Of a stretch of 64,000 nucleotides of DNA, positions 37,317-46,720 are shown in pieces (positions within the stretch are counted from its first letter, which is position 1; each line of letters starts with the position of its first letter). The notes beneath the pieces are model-generated. The model was given only the letters and a program-made list of their open reading frames with translations, ran no database searches and was not told the origin of the DNA. The position numbers were made by a program, and so were the translations under genes. The stretch is from assembly GCA_016710235.1 (NCBI GenBank), contig JADJLG010000001.1, positions 857,501 through 921,500 on the forward strand, in the 5' to 3' direction. Source of the stretch: Saprospiraceae bacterium. GTDB lineage: Bacteria; Bacteroidota; Bacteroidia; Chitinophagales; Saprospiraceae.

Positions 37317-38602
37317 ACGGATTTGAGTTGATAAGTACACAGTAATTTATTTCCGGGACTCAATTTAAATCTTCCTTTTCCGGTCAAATTTTGTTTTTGA
37401 AATAAAGTGACCACCCAAATCAACGGGAGAAAAATGGCAATCACGGGTATGGCTATAAAAAATAAGACATAATAAATTTTGTTTTGCGAAGCCTCACGCA
37501 TGATTTGATTATGCCATCTACTCAGCATTCCCATATGATTCCAATGCCATTCAACCAAATGTTGTGGAAGAGAAAATTCATGTAGATGAACCCAATTTTT
37601 GATGAGCACAATCCGATCTATTTGGGGATTCATCCTGAGTGACAGAATTTCTTCCTGCACCAATTCGTCCGGATTCTCAAATTGGGCACTCAATTCCATT
37701 CCCAAATAATTCTTCCAACTTTGAGCATACTTCTCCTGAAGTATTTTACTTCCGCTTCGGTTTTGTTCTATAAACTGTCGGATATTCTGCATTGCAGCTT
37801 GATTCTCTTCGGGCTCAGGTATATGCTGTGCAAATTTAACTAAATCCGTTACCTGAAAATTATTCTTTAAGGTTTCATTGGCTTCGATTTTAATCTCGGC
37901 CAGAGAAAGTGCGTCCAGGATTTCTGAAGATGTCATCTCCATAGCATGAATGTGCAATCCTGAAGAAATAAATCTGCGCGCAATAAAATTTAATTCGTCA
38001 TAATACTGCTTTAGCTGATTCTGCTGCCATAGTTTTTTTTGATCCAATACCTGTAATTCTTCTAAAGCTACTTGCCAAGGCTCTTTTCTCGTTTCATAAA
38101 CTGCAGCTGCTTTGTTGGAGGTATCCGTATGAAAGAAAAACCATAAAAGGATCAGGCTTAGAATAATTACCGCAAGTCCCACCAACAAGAAAAGTAAGTA
38201 TGCAGGCTTTGAAGCTGTCTCCTCAATGTTTTTGATAGGCTTAAATACTTTGGTACTGTCCGGAGCAAGACTTACCTGAAGGTAAAGTGGATTCGAACCA
38301 GAGTGTAAGGATAAATCCGGTAGTTGATAAACTCCACTGTCAAAAACCGTAAACCGAATTTTTCTTATGAAAAACCGGTCAGCATCTTGTACCCACTCCC
38401 CTTTGTCCACAAATTCAAACCAAGAGATCGTATCCAAACCCGCAAACAGAGATTCATCACTCGGTTTTTCTTTGGATCGCAATGTTAAATTTTGCTGGTC
38501 TCCGATCCACATTCTCGTCGAATCCAAAGACTGCTGCCAGGTCTGAGCCCAAATGCTGACACCGAACAGCATAAACCAAAAAATGAATCTGATTTTTATC
38601 AT
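37313..38602 (-). CDS. Bat-operon membrane protein (DUF4381/BatX-like position)
   Basis: This encodes 429 residues. A signal peptide (FIFWFMLFGVSIWAQ) leads into a beta-sandwich domain resembling BatD-type folds (SGVYQLPDLSLHSGSNPLYL). A central membrane helix (YLLFLLVGLAVIILSLILLW) and a long helical cytoplasmic part (LKQYYDELNFIARRFI ... MEMTSSEILDAL) follow, then a second helix near the C-terminus. Operon position between DUF58 and BatA, and the layout, match the usual accessory protein. Start and stop codons overlap both neighbours by 4 bases. Confidence 0.75.
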   Translation of the reverse strand: MIKIRFIFWFMLFGVSIWAQTWQQSLDSTRMWIGDQQNLTLRSKEKPSDESLFAGLDTISWFEFVDKGEWVQDADRFFIRKIRFTVFDSGVYQLPDLSLHSGSNPLYLQVSLAPDSTKVFKPIKNIEETASKPAYLLFLLVGLAVIILSLILLWFFFHTDTSNKAAAVYETRKEPWQVALEELQVLDQKKLWQQNQLKQYYDELNFIARRFISSGLHIHAMEMTSSEILDALSLAEIKIEANETLKNNFQVTDLVKFAQHIPEPEENQAAMQNIRQFIEQNRSGSKILQEKYAQSWKNYLGMELSAQFENPDELVQEEILSLRMNPQIDRIVLIKNWVHLHEFSLPQHLVEWHWNHMGMLSRWHNQIMREASQNKIYYVLFFIAIPVIAIFLPLIWVVTLFQKQNLTGKGRFKLSPGNKLLCTYQLKSV

Positions 38603-39471
38603 CTTTTGGATCTGGATTTAAAAAATTTTAAAAGTGTCTGCAGGTACGAATCATCTGTCTTTACCGGCAAATACGATACCTGAAATTTTTCCAATGTGGA
38701 TTGTAATGATGCAGCTCTTTGTTCCTGACTAATTTTGTACCGATTCCGATTGCCGGGTGAAGAAAAATCCACCAAAAGTTCTTGACCACTTTCGGCATCG
38801 CGGCAGTTCACCAATCCTGAACTTTTCATATTCAGTTCAAGTGGGTCAGTAATGTGTAGAGCGATGAGATCGTGTTTTCTCGCCACGAGTTTTAAAGAAA
38901 TTTCAGGCAAGTCAGAGTAAAAATCCGAAATGATAAAACAGATACTTCGCTTGTGCATATTTCCATTAAAATATTCCAGCGGCGTGCGCAGTTGAGTAGA
39001 ACTGCTTTCTGTTTTCGCATTGATTATTTCGCGGATGATGCGGAGAATATTGTGTCTGCCCTTGCGAGGGGGGATAAACAAATGTACTTTGTCACTATAT
39101 AACAATAAACCTACTTTGTCGTGATTCTGCGTGGCGGCAAATGCCAGCACAGCGGCAATCTCAGCTATCCATTCAGATTTCAGTTGAACATTCGAACCAA
39201 AATGTGTAGAATGACTGATATCAATCATCAGCATCAATGTGAGTTCTCTTTCTTCTTCAAAGACCTTGACGTGAGGGATCCCAGATCTCGCTGTTACATT
39301 CCAGTCTATATGGCGGACATCGTCCCCGGGCGAATATTCCCGCACTTCAGAAAATGTCATTCCTCTCCCTTTGAATACGGTATGGTATGCTCCACTAAAA
39401 AGGTTCTTGCTCAAGCCTCTTGTCTTGATTTCTATCTTCCGAACTTTCTTGAGCAATTCCTGAGCTTCCAT
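38599..39471 (-). CDS. DUF58-domain protein
   Basis: This encodes 290 residues with the DUF58 signature GDDVRHIDWNVTARSGIPHV, then ERELTLMLMIDISHSTHFG, a degenerate VWA-type core. The initial MEAQELLKKVRKIEIKTRGL then KNLFSGAYHTVFKGRGM is typical. It is cytoplasmic and acts with MoxR ATPases to control the membrane VWA proteins. Its stop overlaps the next start (ATGA, 38599-38602), and its start touches the stop of the preceding gene. Confidence 0.93.
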   Translation of the reverse strand: MEAQELLKKVRKIEIKTRGLSKNLFSGAYHTVFKGRGMTFSEVREYSPGDDVRHIDWNVTARSGIPHVKVFEEERELTLMLMIDISHSTHFGSNVQLKSEWIAEIAAVLAFAATQNHDKVGLLLYSDKVHLFIPPRKGRHNILRIIREIINAKTESSSTQLRTPLEYFNGNMHKRSICFIISDFYSDLPEISLKLVARKHDLIALHITDPLELNMKSSGLVNCRDAESGQELLVDFSSPGNRNRYKISQEQRAASLQSTLEKFQVSYLPVKTDDSYLQTLLKFFKSRSKR

Positions 39472-40799
39472 TATCGTGCGATAATTTTTTTGATACTACC
39501 TGATTTTTTGAGATACGTATCTAGTTGGTCAAATGGAACTATAAATTTCCGAACACCATACACCGGTGAAAATCTGGAGTGAAAACAAATACCTTGAGAT
39601 TTGATGGTCCAAATATCGAATTTATCTTTTTCAAAAAAATCTCTTTCCTCCATACTTAAGTCTTTTGTCAAATTTTCTTTCCATTCATCTCTCAATTTAA
39701 ATATCGAATCCATAACTTCCTTTTCGCGAACAAAAAAATCATCCAGATCCAGAAGTTTATTAGAGCGCAGATCATAATTAAAATGATATGGTCTAGGAGT
39801 AGCTGACCAAGGTTCTTTAAACCATAAAATACCGGAAATAAAATCCTGGTTGTAAAAATCGAGATCCACTTCATTTGAAGAATAAAGTTGTCTTTCTTCT
39901 AACGCATTATAACTCAATACCTGATTGATCCAAGCGAGAATCAATTCATCCAGCCATTTATCAAAGGACCGGTGTGATACATCTGGTAGTTTGGTTGCTA
40001 CATGATATTTGTCCTTTGTAAAATACTGGCATCGGAGATGCAACTGTCCTTGTTGAATAAATGTGGTTTTTTTTCCACAATTATCCATCGGCAATCTTTC
40101 ATTGATCTCAATCCTATTGCTATCAAATCCTGAGCAAGACAAAATTTTATGCTCACCTTGGATAAAACTCGTCAGGCGCAATAATGGTTTTGAGCAATTG
40201 CTCTGCGGACAATTCCCTTTATAACTTAAAATATTGCCAGTATGGCTGACAAAATCTGCTTCGACACTGTGATCCTCGTGATGTTGTACAAACAATTCAA
40301 TCTGGTCTGCAGATTCAAACCTTTTAAAATACTCAAGGCCGGAACATTGCACATTTTCCTGGCCACTTAGTGTTCTTTTGAAAGTGTAGATTGTTGCTTC
40401 CGTTTTGTCATTGTTAAAATACTCGCCATTCAAGGTACTGTCCTTTCGAATTCCTTTGAATGAACCTATCCTGTTCTGTTTATTATCCAGACATACAAAC
40501 TGAATATTTTCTGGCGAATAATCACCTTCAAAATATGTCTGAATGGATCCATCTATATGATATAAAATACCCTTGTACTCGTGATTATCATATGCCAACA
40601 CAAGTTTAAAAGGTACTGATCTGGAGTCTTTGCCCAAATAGTATTGAACCCAAATCCCATTCTCCGGATTTTCAAATAGGGATTTGACTTCATTCCAAGC
40701 TTCCTTGTCCTGTGCTTGCAATAACACAACATTACTCCATAAGTAAGCAGAAAGAATTATTTTTATTGCCAACCTCAAATCCCGATTTTTTTCAAGCAT
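39471..40799 (-). CDS. Large hypothetical protein inserted in the MoxR-Bat operon
   Basis: This encodes 442 residues with a signal peptide (LSAYLWSNVVLLQAQ). The N-terminal half is beta-rich, with a repeated charge-and-aromatic pattern (YYLGKDSRSVPFKLVLAYDN). The C-terminal part resembles DUF3298-type domains (LRSNKLLDLDDFF ... FSPVYGVRKFIVPFDQL). It lies between moxR (6-bp gap) and DUF58 (shared base), so it is part of the operon, although MoxR and DUF58 are usually direct neighbours. Probably periplasmic; function unknown. Confidence 0.7.
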   Translation of the reverse strand: MLEKNRDLRLAIKIILSAYLWSNVVLLQAQDKEAWNEVKSLFENPENGIWVQYYLGKDSRSVPFKLVLAYDNHEYKGILYHIDGSIQTYFEGDYSPENIQFVCLDNKQNRIGSFKGIRKDSTLNGEYFNNDKTEATIYTFKRTLSGQENVQCSGLEYFKRFESADQIELFVQHHEDHSVEADFVSHTGNILSYKGNCPQSNCSKPLLRLTSFIQGEHKILSCSGFDSNRIEINERLPMDNCGKKTTFIQQGQLHLRCQYFTKDKYHVATKLPDVSHRSFDKWLDELILAWINQVLSYNALEERQLYSSNEVDLDFYNQDFISGILWFKEPWSATPRPYHFNYDLRSNKLLDLDDFFVREKEVMDSIFKLRDEWKENLTKDLSMEERDFFEKDKFDIWTIKSQGICFHSRFSPVYGVRKFIVPFDQLDTYLKKSGSIKKIIAR

Positions 40800-40804
40800 A
40801 GATT

Positions 40805-41800
40805 CTATGGTACTTCTACTTTTGAAAGCAATGAGCTGATGATGTCTTCTGTATTGATATTCTCAGCTTCAGCCTCATAACTCAAGCCTATGCGATGGCG
40901 TAAGACATCCTTTGCAACCTGCTGGACATCATCCGGAATCACGAATCCACGATGATTTAAAAAGGCGTTGGCCCTGGCAGCCTGACCCAAAAATATAGTC
41001 GCCCTGGGGGAAGCTCCATAGGTAATCAAATTCTGAAGATCATTCAATTTGTACCTCTCAGGATTTCGGGATGCAAAGACTATATTCAGGATATAATTTT
41101 CGATCCTTTCGTCAATATAAATTTTCTTTACCGCCTCTCTTGCTCTTAGAATCTCAGGTATGGTGATGACCTGTTCGACGCCTTTGGAGATCTCATCGTT
41201 CATATTTCTTCTGAAAATTTCTCGTTCTTCTTCCAAACTTGGATACTTGATGACCACCTTCATCATGAAACGATCTACCTGAGCCTCCGGCAACGGGTAG
41301 GTGCCCTCTTGCTCTATGGGGTTCTGCGTAGCCAATACCAGGAATGGTTCTTCCAAAGGATAAGTTTCCTTACCGATTGTTACTTGTCTTTCCTGCATGG
41401 CCTCCAATAGTGCTGACTGAACCTTTGCAGGAGCGCGATTGATTTCATCAGCAAGGACGAAATGTGCAAAAATGGGGCCTTTACGAATCACGAACTTCTG
41501 ATCAGGAGTGTAGATTTGGGTACCGACTATATCAGCAGGCAAGAGATCAGGTGTAAACTGGATCCTGCTGAAACTGGCAGACACAGAGTTCGCCAAGGTC
41601 TTGATAGCCAATGTTTTAGCTAGTCCCGGGAGACCTTCTAATAAAATATGCCCACGTGTAAGCAAACCAATCAACAGTCTGGACATCATATGTCGTTGAC
41701 CTACGATGATTTTAGATTGGTTACCCAAAAGGGCATCCACAAATCGGCTTTCAATGCCAATCTGCTGGTTAAGCGCTTCGATATCAATATATTGTGACAT
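40805..41800 (-). CDS. MoxR-family AAA+ ATPase
   Basis: This encodes 331 residues from ATG 41800; a longer frame to 41824 adds eight unlikely residues. Walker A is variant, LEGLPGLAKT. Walker B is VLADEINRA with the sensor region ATQNPIEQEGTYPLPEAQVD and the Arg finger R-F-M. The C-terminal lid ends LITYGASPRATIFLGQAARA. MoxR ATPases remodel or insert cofactors into VWA-domain partners. It is the first gene of the nine-gene operon and lies back-to-back with the + strand gene at 41865. Confidence 0.95.
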   Translation of the reverse strand: MSQYIDIEALNQQIGIESRFVDALLGNQSKIIVGQRHMMSRLLIGLLTRGHILLEGLPGLAKTLAIKTLANSVSASFSRIQFTPDLLPADIVGTQIYTPDQKFVIRKGPIFAHFVLADEINRAPAKVQSALLEAMQERQVTIGKETYPLEEPFLVLATQNPIEQEGTYPLPEAQVDRFMMKVVIKYPSLEEEREIFRRNMNDEISKGVEQVITIPEILRAREAVKKIYIDERIENYILNIVFASRNPERYKLNDLQNLITYGASPRATIFLGQAARANAFLNHRGFVIPDDVQQVAKDVLRHRIGLSYEAEAENINTEDIISSLLSKVEVP

Positions 41801-41864
41801 AAGAAAATGAAAACTTCTGAACAAATAAACGATTAATTTTGCAGGTCTGAATCCAATTCAACCC

Positions 41865-42545
41865 ATGTTGCATAACGCAAATTTATATCTACCTCTCTAT
41901 ATGATGATCAGTCTGATCTCATTGATTAACAAAACTTTAATGCCTGAATTGAGGGCTCAGTCCTCTGATTTCCTGGCAGATAGGGCCTCCGGAGAAATAA
42001 AGACCTTGGCTCATGGCAGCATATTGGTTCGTCTGGCACACAAACAAAACAAGATCAAAGCGATTGAAGAGCAGCTTGCCAAAAAAGATATTTCTCAAAA
42101 AGCCAGAGCGGAATGGATGGCTTTGAAAATACAAACTATCAAGGAACGCGATCTTAAAGAGAAAAATTTAAAAATAGCCTTTTCCAAATATTATTCCTTC
42201 AGTAAAGTGCTATTTTATCAGGATGACGAACATCATCTGCTTTCGGATCCGAATGCGATGTTTTTGACTGATGTCAATGGAGTAATACAAAAAACTCCTC
42301 AGGATTCCTTCCTTATTTTAGCAATTGGTAAAGTAACTGAAAGTGGCACCGAGGCATTTATTGTGTTGGATTCTTCAGGGAGCCCTTTGACGAAGCCTTT
42401 TCCATATCTATTCAGATCAGCTCCCACTGCTGCTTTATTTTACGACATTATATATGGCAAAGCCAGTGATGAAAAGAAAACGGAAATCGTGATTAAGAAA
42501 ATTCAAAAGCGATTTCAAAAATATTATCAATCGCAGAATAATTAA
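41865..42545 (+). CDS. Hypothetical secreted protein, divergent from moxR
   Basis: This encodes 226 residues. The N-terminus is hydrophobic (LYLPLYMMISLISLINK) and likely a signal peptide. A coiled-coil follows (LAHKQNKIKAIEEQLAKKDI ... IQTIKERDLKEKNLKI), then a globular part (FSKYYSFSKVLFYQDDEHHL ... VTESGTEAFIVLDSSGSPLT). This composition is familiar from Bacteroidota proteins of unknown function. Its promoter and that of the MoxR operon must share the 64-bp gap. Confidence 0.65.
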   Translation: MLHNANLYLPLYMMISLISLINKTLMPELRAQSSDFLADRASGEIKTLAHGSILVRLAHKQNKIKAIEEQLAKKDISQKARAEWMALKIQTIKERDLKEKNLKIAFSKYYSFSKVLFYQDDEHHLLSDPNAMFLTDVNGVIQKTPQDSFLILAIGKVTESGTEAFIVLDSSGSPLTKPFPYLFRSAPTAALFYDIIYGKASDEKKTEIVIKKIQKRFQKYYQSQNN

Positions 42546-42726
42546 TAGCTGAATTCAATTACTTACAAGCAAATTTATACAGTGTAAATTGAGTCCAACT
42601 ATATACTAAAATCCTTTCTCATTGCCGTTAGCATTTTGCAAGTTCAATATCTTCGCGCAATAGGATTATTGTGCTCAAAATCAATCTTATAAAATGTAAC
42701 TATACTTCACTCCATTCTGTCCTGAT

Positions 42727-43214
42727 GTCATAACCTGCCCATCCATTTACAACTCACGGACACTAGACTTAATTCAAACCAAGTTGGATAATAATCTTGA
42801 TCGTAATCTGCATTTGGTCCTCCGATTTCATCAGCACAACTTGAATTATCTGGGTTGGTAACCATTCGGCTAAAAATAATTCCATAAAGTAATATGATGA
42901 TTCTCATGAACAACAACTTCCACGAAAGTCTGCAATCCCTAATGAGTTGTCTCGTCATTATATTCCGAAGATTTTTGTGTATAGTACATAATTTTTGCAT
43001 TCTCTCTCTCTGAAATACAAGCGTTTACTTCATCATCATTACAATATTCAGGTTTTACTATAATTCATTTTGACAAAAAATATATTTGCCTAGTTTTCTT
43101 CTTATCCACAAACTGCTTCCAATAATAAAACCAATTGGGTTCAGCAGGATTCCAATAGCTTGGTTGGCCTAATAAAAAGAAAACTTGTACTATTTTATTT
43201 AGAATGTGCTCCAT
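42727..43214 (-). pseudogene. Decayed HExxH-family protein, orphan copy
   Basis: From ATG 43214 the frame reads MEHILNKIVQVFFLLGQPSY then WNPAEPNWFYYWKQFVDKK and stops near 43066. Further on, other frames carry GLQTFVEVVVHENHHIT, a stop, PNGYQ and NADYDQDYYPTWFEL. It is a broken relative of 48485-49123 and 44424-45419. The HENHH motif is retained in its remains. No lipoprotein gene follows it. Confidence 0.75.
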
Positions 43215-43745
43215 TTAAAGTGTGAATTTGCTCAGATGACTTATATGCAATTAGTGATATATTGATCTCCAAATTCGTCATTATTTGCTAGCAGATAGTA
43301 CAAAAAGCTATTTTTGTCGCCCCCTCAATATTACTATGATCAGGAGTGATTGGAAAGTAAGAGGAGAATCCTACAATTCCGTCAAAACAGAGCTCCCACT
43401 TTAATGAACTAGTAAGAATTTTATGTGCTGCTATGTATTTAACTGTATCATCTATTACCAGTATCCTTTGAAGCTTATCCTTCCTTTGAAACTTTAAAAT
43501 AGAAAATTCCGATATATACTCAAGCTTCCCATCCGTTGGAAAGGGTGACAATGGGGGCGTGGTCATACTTGATGTAATCGTATCTTGTGCTTGAGCTGCT
43601 GACATGATGGCGAAGATAAGGAAAATGAAGGGAACTAGTTTTTCCTACTATTCTGATTTCAATTTAAGTTCTACATCTATAATTAGTCCAGCAATTTTAG
43701 ATTTTAAAAATGTTAAGTCTGTTTTCATCCATTGATACTCAATCA
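43098..43745 (-). repeat. Constant block of the HExxH array, copy 1
   Basis: About 645 bp is nearly identical to 49007-49652. It spans the last ~30 codons of a lipoprotein gene, the whole 105-residue gene and the first ~35 codons of an HExxH gene (WNPAEPNW ... YYWKQFVDKK). Outside these limits the two copies diverge at once. This gives a constant-variable-constant layout suited to homologous exchange. Confidence 0.8.
43288..43605 (-). CDS. Small secreted protein of the HExxH array, copy 1
   Basis: From ATG 43605 this encodes 105 residues. In-frame sequence before the ATG encodes a good signal peptide (KLVPFIFLIFAIMSAAQAQ) but has no ATG, GTG or TTG start; a TAG precedes it, only a few bases after the stop of the upstream gene. 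So either the ATG is used and export is lost, or the true start was destroyed by recombination. The mature part is ITSSMTTPPLSPFPTDGKLE ... LKWELCFDGIVGF with cysteines near the end. The second copy is at 49197-49514. Confidence 0.55.
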   Translation of the reverse strand: MSAAQAQDTITSSMTTPPLSPFPTDGKLEYISEFSILKFQRKDKLQRILVIDDTVKYIAAHKILTSSLKWELCFDGIVGFSSYFPITPDHSNIEGATKIAFCTIC

Positions 43746-44412
43746 TTAATAGCTTTTTAGCATACTCACTTTTATCTGCTTTTTCTAAAAGGTGAAAAAT
43801 CATGTGAGTATATGAAGACTGGTTTCTATATAAGGGAATAGATTTTCCAATTAGTTTTAGTAATTTTTCATTAGACAAAGAATAGTAGGAATTGAGAATA
43901 TAAAATCCTATACAATATTTATTAAGTGTATTTCCTTCAAAAAAATATAAAATACTATCAAGTTCCACGGTTTCTAAATGGCTATTTATGTTTGAAAAAA
44001 GTATTGGAATTGCAATATAATTTGAATTGTAAATACTGTCAGTAAGAGAAAGTAATGATATTAATCTTCCTACATTATTAATAGGGTACTTAGAGTTAAT
44101 TGAAAATTTATATGCTTCAACTTTATTTTGTAAATCAAAGCATAAATTTCCTAAATAACTACCAGTATTTTGAAACAAATCCGAATTATATTCTTTTAAT
44201 GATGATTCCATATTGACAATTGAATTAATAAGTCCACTATCAATAGTAAAATATTTACTTTCAATAATTCGATTTATACTATCACAATTTGTATTGCTAA
44301 ATATTAATCTGATAGTCGTACTATAATTCCTCTTATTCTCATGAATATTTTGACAAGTTGTGAAATTAATTCCAACAATTAAATTTATTATAAATATATA
44401 TATTGTTTTCAT
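43648..44412 (-). CDS. Candidate immunity-type lipoprotein 1 (paired with full-length HExxH protein)
   Basis: This encodes 254 residues. The N-terminal signal ends in INFTTCQN, lipobox-like. The rest is all-helical (KVEAYKFSINSKYPINNVGR, LISLLSLTDSIYNSNY) and ends in EYQWMKTDLTFLKSKIAGLI plus DVELKLKSE. It is homologous over its length to 49557-50318. It starts 11 bp after the stop of the 331-residue HExxH gene, the same arrangement as three other HExxH/lipoprotein junctions here. A periplasmic inhibitor of the HExxH protein is the simplest inference. There is no direct evidence. Confidence 0.6.
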   Translation of the reverse strand: MKTIYIFIINLIVGINFTTCQNIHENKRNYSTTIRLIFSNTNCDSINRIIESKYFTIDSGLINSIVNMESSLKEYNSDLFQNTGSYLGNLCFDLQNKVEAYKFSINSKYPINNVGRLISLLSLTDSIYNSNYIAIPILFSNINSHLETVELDSILYFFEGNTLNKYCIGFYILNSYYSLSNEKLLKLIGKSIPLYRNQSSYTHMIFHLLEKADKSEYAKKLLMIEYQWMKTDLTFLKSKIAGLIIDVELKLKSE

Positions 44413-44423
44413 AATAATTTATT

Positions 44424-45419
44424 TTATTTATTCCATTGCTTTCCTTGATACTTATTAAAGCGATTAAAAGACCTATCTTTATTATCATGTAACATAAAAT
44501 CGCATGCCTTTTCAGCTGCTTCACAAATCTTTTCTTCATATTCAATTCCCGCATTTCCTCCAACTTCGTACCCATCTAATTGTGGGATAGCAAATTTGAA
44601 CTGGATGCCTATTGTTCTCTCCCATTCATCAGGCACATAATCGTGATCTGAGTCAATAGTACTATCATAACCATTTGGCCACCAATTATTCCAAATTTCG
44701 ATATGTTTATTTTCGTGAATTAATGTCTCAACAAAAGTGTGAATACCATCGTGATTGGTAACCCAATTGTGCTCGCTCGCTTCTTGTCTGATTGTGGTTA
44801 CAAATGAATTATCCACTCTACTAGTACTTGCAAAGTTATTATCTTTATCATTGAATACAATAGATTTAATTTTCCCCTTATCCACAAACTGCTTCCAATA
44901 ATAAAACCAATCGGGTTCAGCAGGATTCCAAAAGCTAGGGGCATCTTTCTCAAAGAAAACCAAAGCCTGTTTTACTGCCTTATTTCCCAGTTTATCTTTG
45001 AGTGTTATATAACCATTCGTCGGACCAAACTCATCATTCGTTACAGGCATGTTAAAGCGAGCATCTATAAATGTTTTGCCCTGCAAATCCTTATAATCCA
45101 AATTCCACTTTTGCGTACCAGATGCTGAGCCCAATGTCCAGGAATATGGACCATTCCCGTTTGGATCCAAACCTTTAACTACTATGTAGTTTGGTTGAGA
45201 TATATCTTGAGTAGTCACAACTTTATATTGTTTCTTATATGAACTGAATTCCTTTATAGAAAGTTCCGGTGCACATTCAAGCTGCACATCTCCTCTATCA
45301 AGATCATCTGGTTCCTGCGCCATTAATGTCCCTATACATAAATATAGTGGTAAAAACGTACTTGAAATTTTTAATAATTTAATTATTAGCAACTTAGATT
45401 CGATTAAGCAAGATTTCAT
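44424..45419 (-). CDS. Secreted HExxH zincin-like protein, full-length
   Basis: This encodes 331 residues. A hydrophobic leader (FLPLYLCIGTLMAQ) is followed by a beta-sandwich-like pro-region (PNYIVVKGLDPNGNGPYSWT). Next comes the shared linker FWNPAEPDWFYYWKQFVDKG and a domain with H235-E-N-K-H239 (LIHENKHIEIWN). After it lies a Ca-binding-like DSDHDYVPDEWE and a cysteine-containing tail ending NKYQGKQWNK. HExxH is the zinc-binding motif of metallopeptidases. The third zinc ligand is not obvious. It directly follows a T9SS sorting-domain gene fragment (1-bp gap). It may be a secreted peptidase effector. Confidence 0.65.
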   Translation of the reverse strand: MKSCLIESKLLIIKLLKISSTFLPLYLCIGTLMAQEPDDLDRGDVQLECAPELSIKEFSSYKKQYKVVTTQDISQPNYIVVKGLDPNGNGPYSWTLGSASGTQKWNLDYKDLQGKTFIDARFNMPVTNDEFGPTNGYITLKDKLGNKAVKQALVFFEKDAPSFWNPAEPDWFYYWKQFVDKGKIKSIVFNDKDNNFASTSRVDNSFVTTIRQEASEHNWVTNHDGIHTFVETLIHENKHIEIWNNWWPNGYDSTIDSDHDYVPDEWERTIGIQFKFAIPQLDGYEVGGNAGIEYEEKICEAAEKACDFMLHDNKDRSFNRFNKYQGKQWNK

Positions 45420-45420
45420 T

Positions 45421-46140
45421 TTAGTCCTTTATTATTTTATGGGTAAATATTATTCCTTCTTCATCATATATATCCAAAATATATAAACCAGATGCAATAG
45501 CAGACAAATTGATACTATCGGTACGATATCCCTGTATCAGATTGTTTATTGTGTAGTGACTAACAATTCTCCCCATAACGTCCTTGACTATAATGCGCAG
45601 TACACTGTTATTCTGACAATAGTACTCAATACTTAGTGCATGATTTACAGGGTTGGGGTATATTCTTGAAATAATATTTTTTGAAATTTTCCTACTTACT
45701 CTAGATTTATCCTGTATAATCGGAATACCTCCTGCACTACATTTCAATTGAATAAAAGCTAAAGTACAATCCAATTGGGATCCAAAAAATTCTTGACTTC
45801 CCAATTTAAAATTCTCTCCTTTAAATTGAATCATCAACACCAATTGTCCATCTTCGGTTTTGATCACACTTTTTACTTCAGCTACTCCATTAGTATTCGA
45901 TGATTCAGATCTTATAATATTGCCAAACAGATCCATCTCTATTATAAAAACTTCCTTGTGTTCGGCAGGAAATGTACTTCCGTTTGGCAGATTCATCTTT
46001 CCTTCAAATTCTCCAATGTCTGTATAGGTATTGCTTTCCATGATGTGCTTTATGATTCCAAATAATCCATCAAAACTTTTCCTAAAATCAACAATACCAT
46101 GATATACAAAGTATCGATGTTGACACTTAAAAGGTATCAT
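45421..46140 (-). pseudogene. Chimeric ORF: IS66 TnpB start fused to a T9SS-sorted protein end
   Basis: The frame is open for 239 codons but has two origins. The first ~36 residues (MIPFKCQHRYFVYHGIVDFR then KSFDGLFGIIKHIMES) are the N-terminus of IS66 Orf2/TnpB. From about residue 40 it is the C-terminal part of an exported protein (GEFEGKMNLPNGSTFP, DLFGNIIRSESSNTNG), ending in a type A T9SS sorting domain (SRIYPNPVNHALSIEYY ... IASGLYILDIYDEE). The IS66 insertion removed the original 5' end. There is now no signal peptide, so the product is unlikely to be exported. Confidence 0.75.
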
Positions 46141-46436
46141 ATGTCAAATTGTAAAATATCTTTTAAACATTCTAGTATAATTGGTTTTTGAATAAGTAGC
46201 TTTACCCCATTCTTATATTCGACAATAACTTGACTAATCTGGAATTCAGGTGAATCGACCGTATCGGTTATATCTCTTTGATTGATCCCAATAAACTCTC
46301 CATGATGTTTATCTTCGCTTTGCTCAGATTTTCTTTTGTGATAGTAATACTGATGGCTTGGTATTCCTGCCTCCTTTAAAAAATGGCTAAGTTTCTTTCC
46401 ACTTGCCTTGATCCTTGATTGAAAATTCCTTGAAAC
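46137..46436 (-). pseudogene. IS66 Orf1 (TnpA-like) remnant
   Basis: The - strand frame reads NFQSRIKASGKKLSHFLKEA then GIPSHQYYYHKRKS, and ends SQVIVEYKNGVKLLIQKPII. This is the pattern of IS66 Orf1 proteins. It has no good start codon, with a stop just upstream at 46439. Its stop overlaps the TnpB start (ATGA), as in intact IS66 elements. Confidence 0.65.
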
Positions 46437-46720
46437 TCATCTCCCCTTTTTAGCAAAGGAAATTGCATTGAAATGATTAGGCAAGATGTGGTTTGTGGGA
46501 CGGATACATTGTACCCTTATGTATGATGCCTAGGAATGAAAATCCCATATTATCCTAATCTCAAAAAACTATTTACTTCTTGACATCAGAAATATAATGA
46601 TCAATATACTCAATTAATTTGATTTGATTTGAATCCAAAATATGTGAGCTATTAAAAATAAATTGCTTTTCCTTAAGTAACAATTCATTTTTTTCTATTT
46701 TATTTTTTGAATTAAACTAG
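46437..46720. other. AT-rich gap between IS66 and IS30 remnants
   Basis: No open frame with protein-like content is seen. It probably contains the rest of the IS66 left end and array DNA cut by IS30. Confidence 0.4.
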
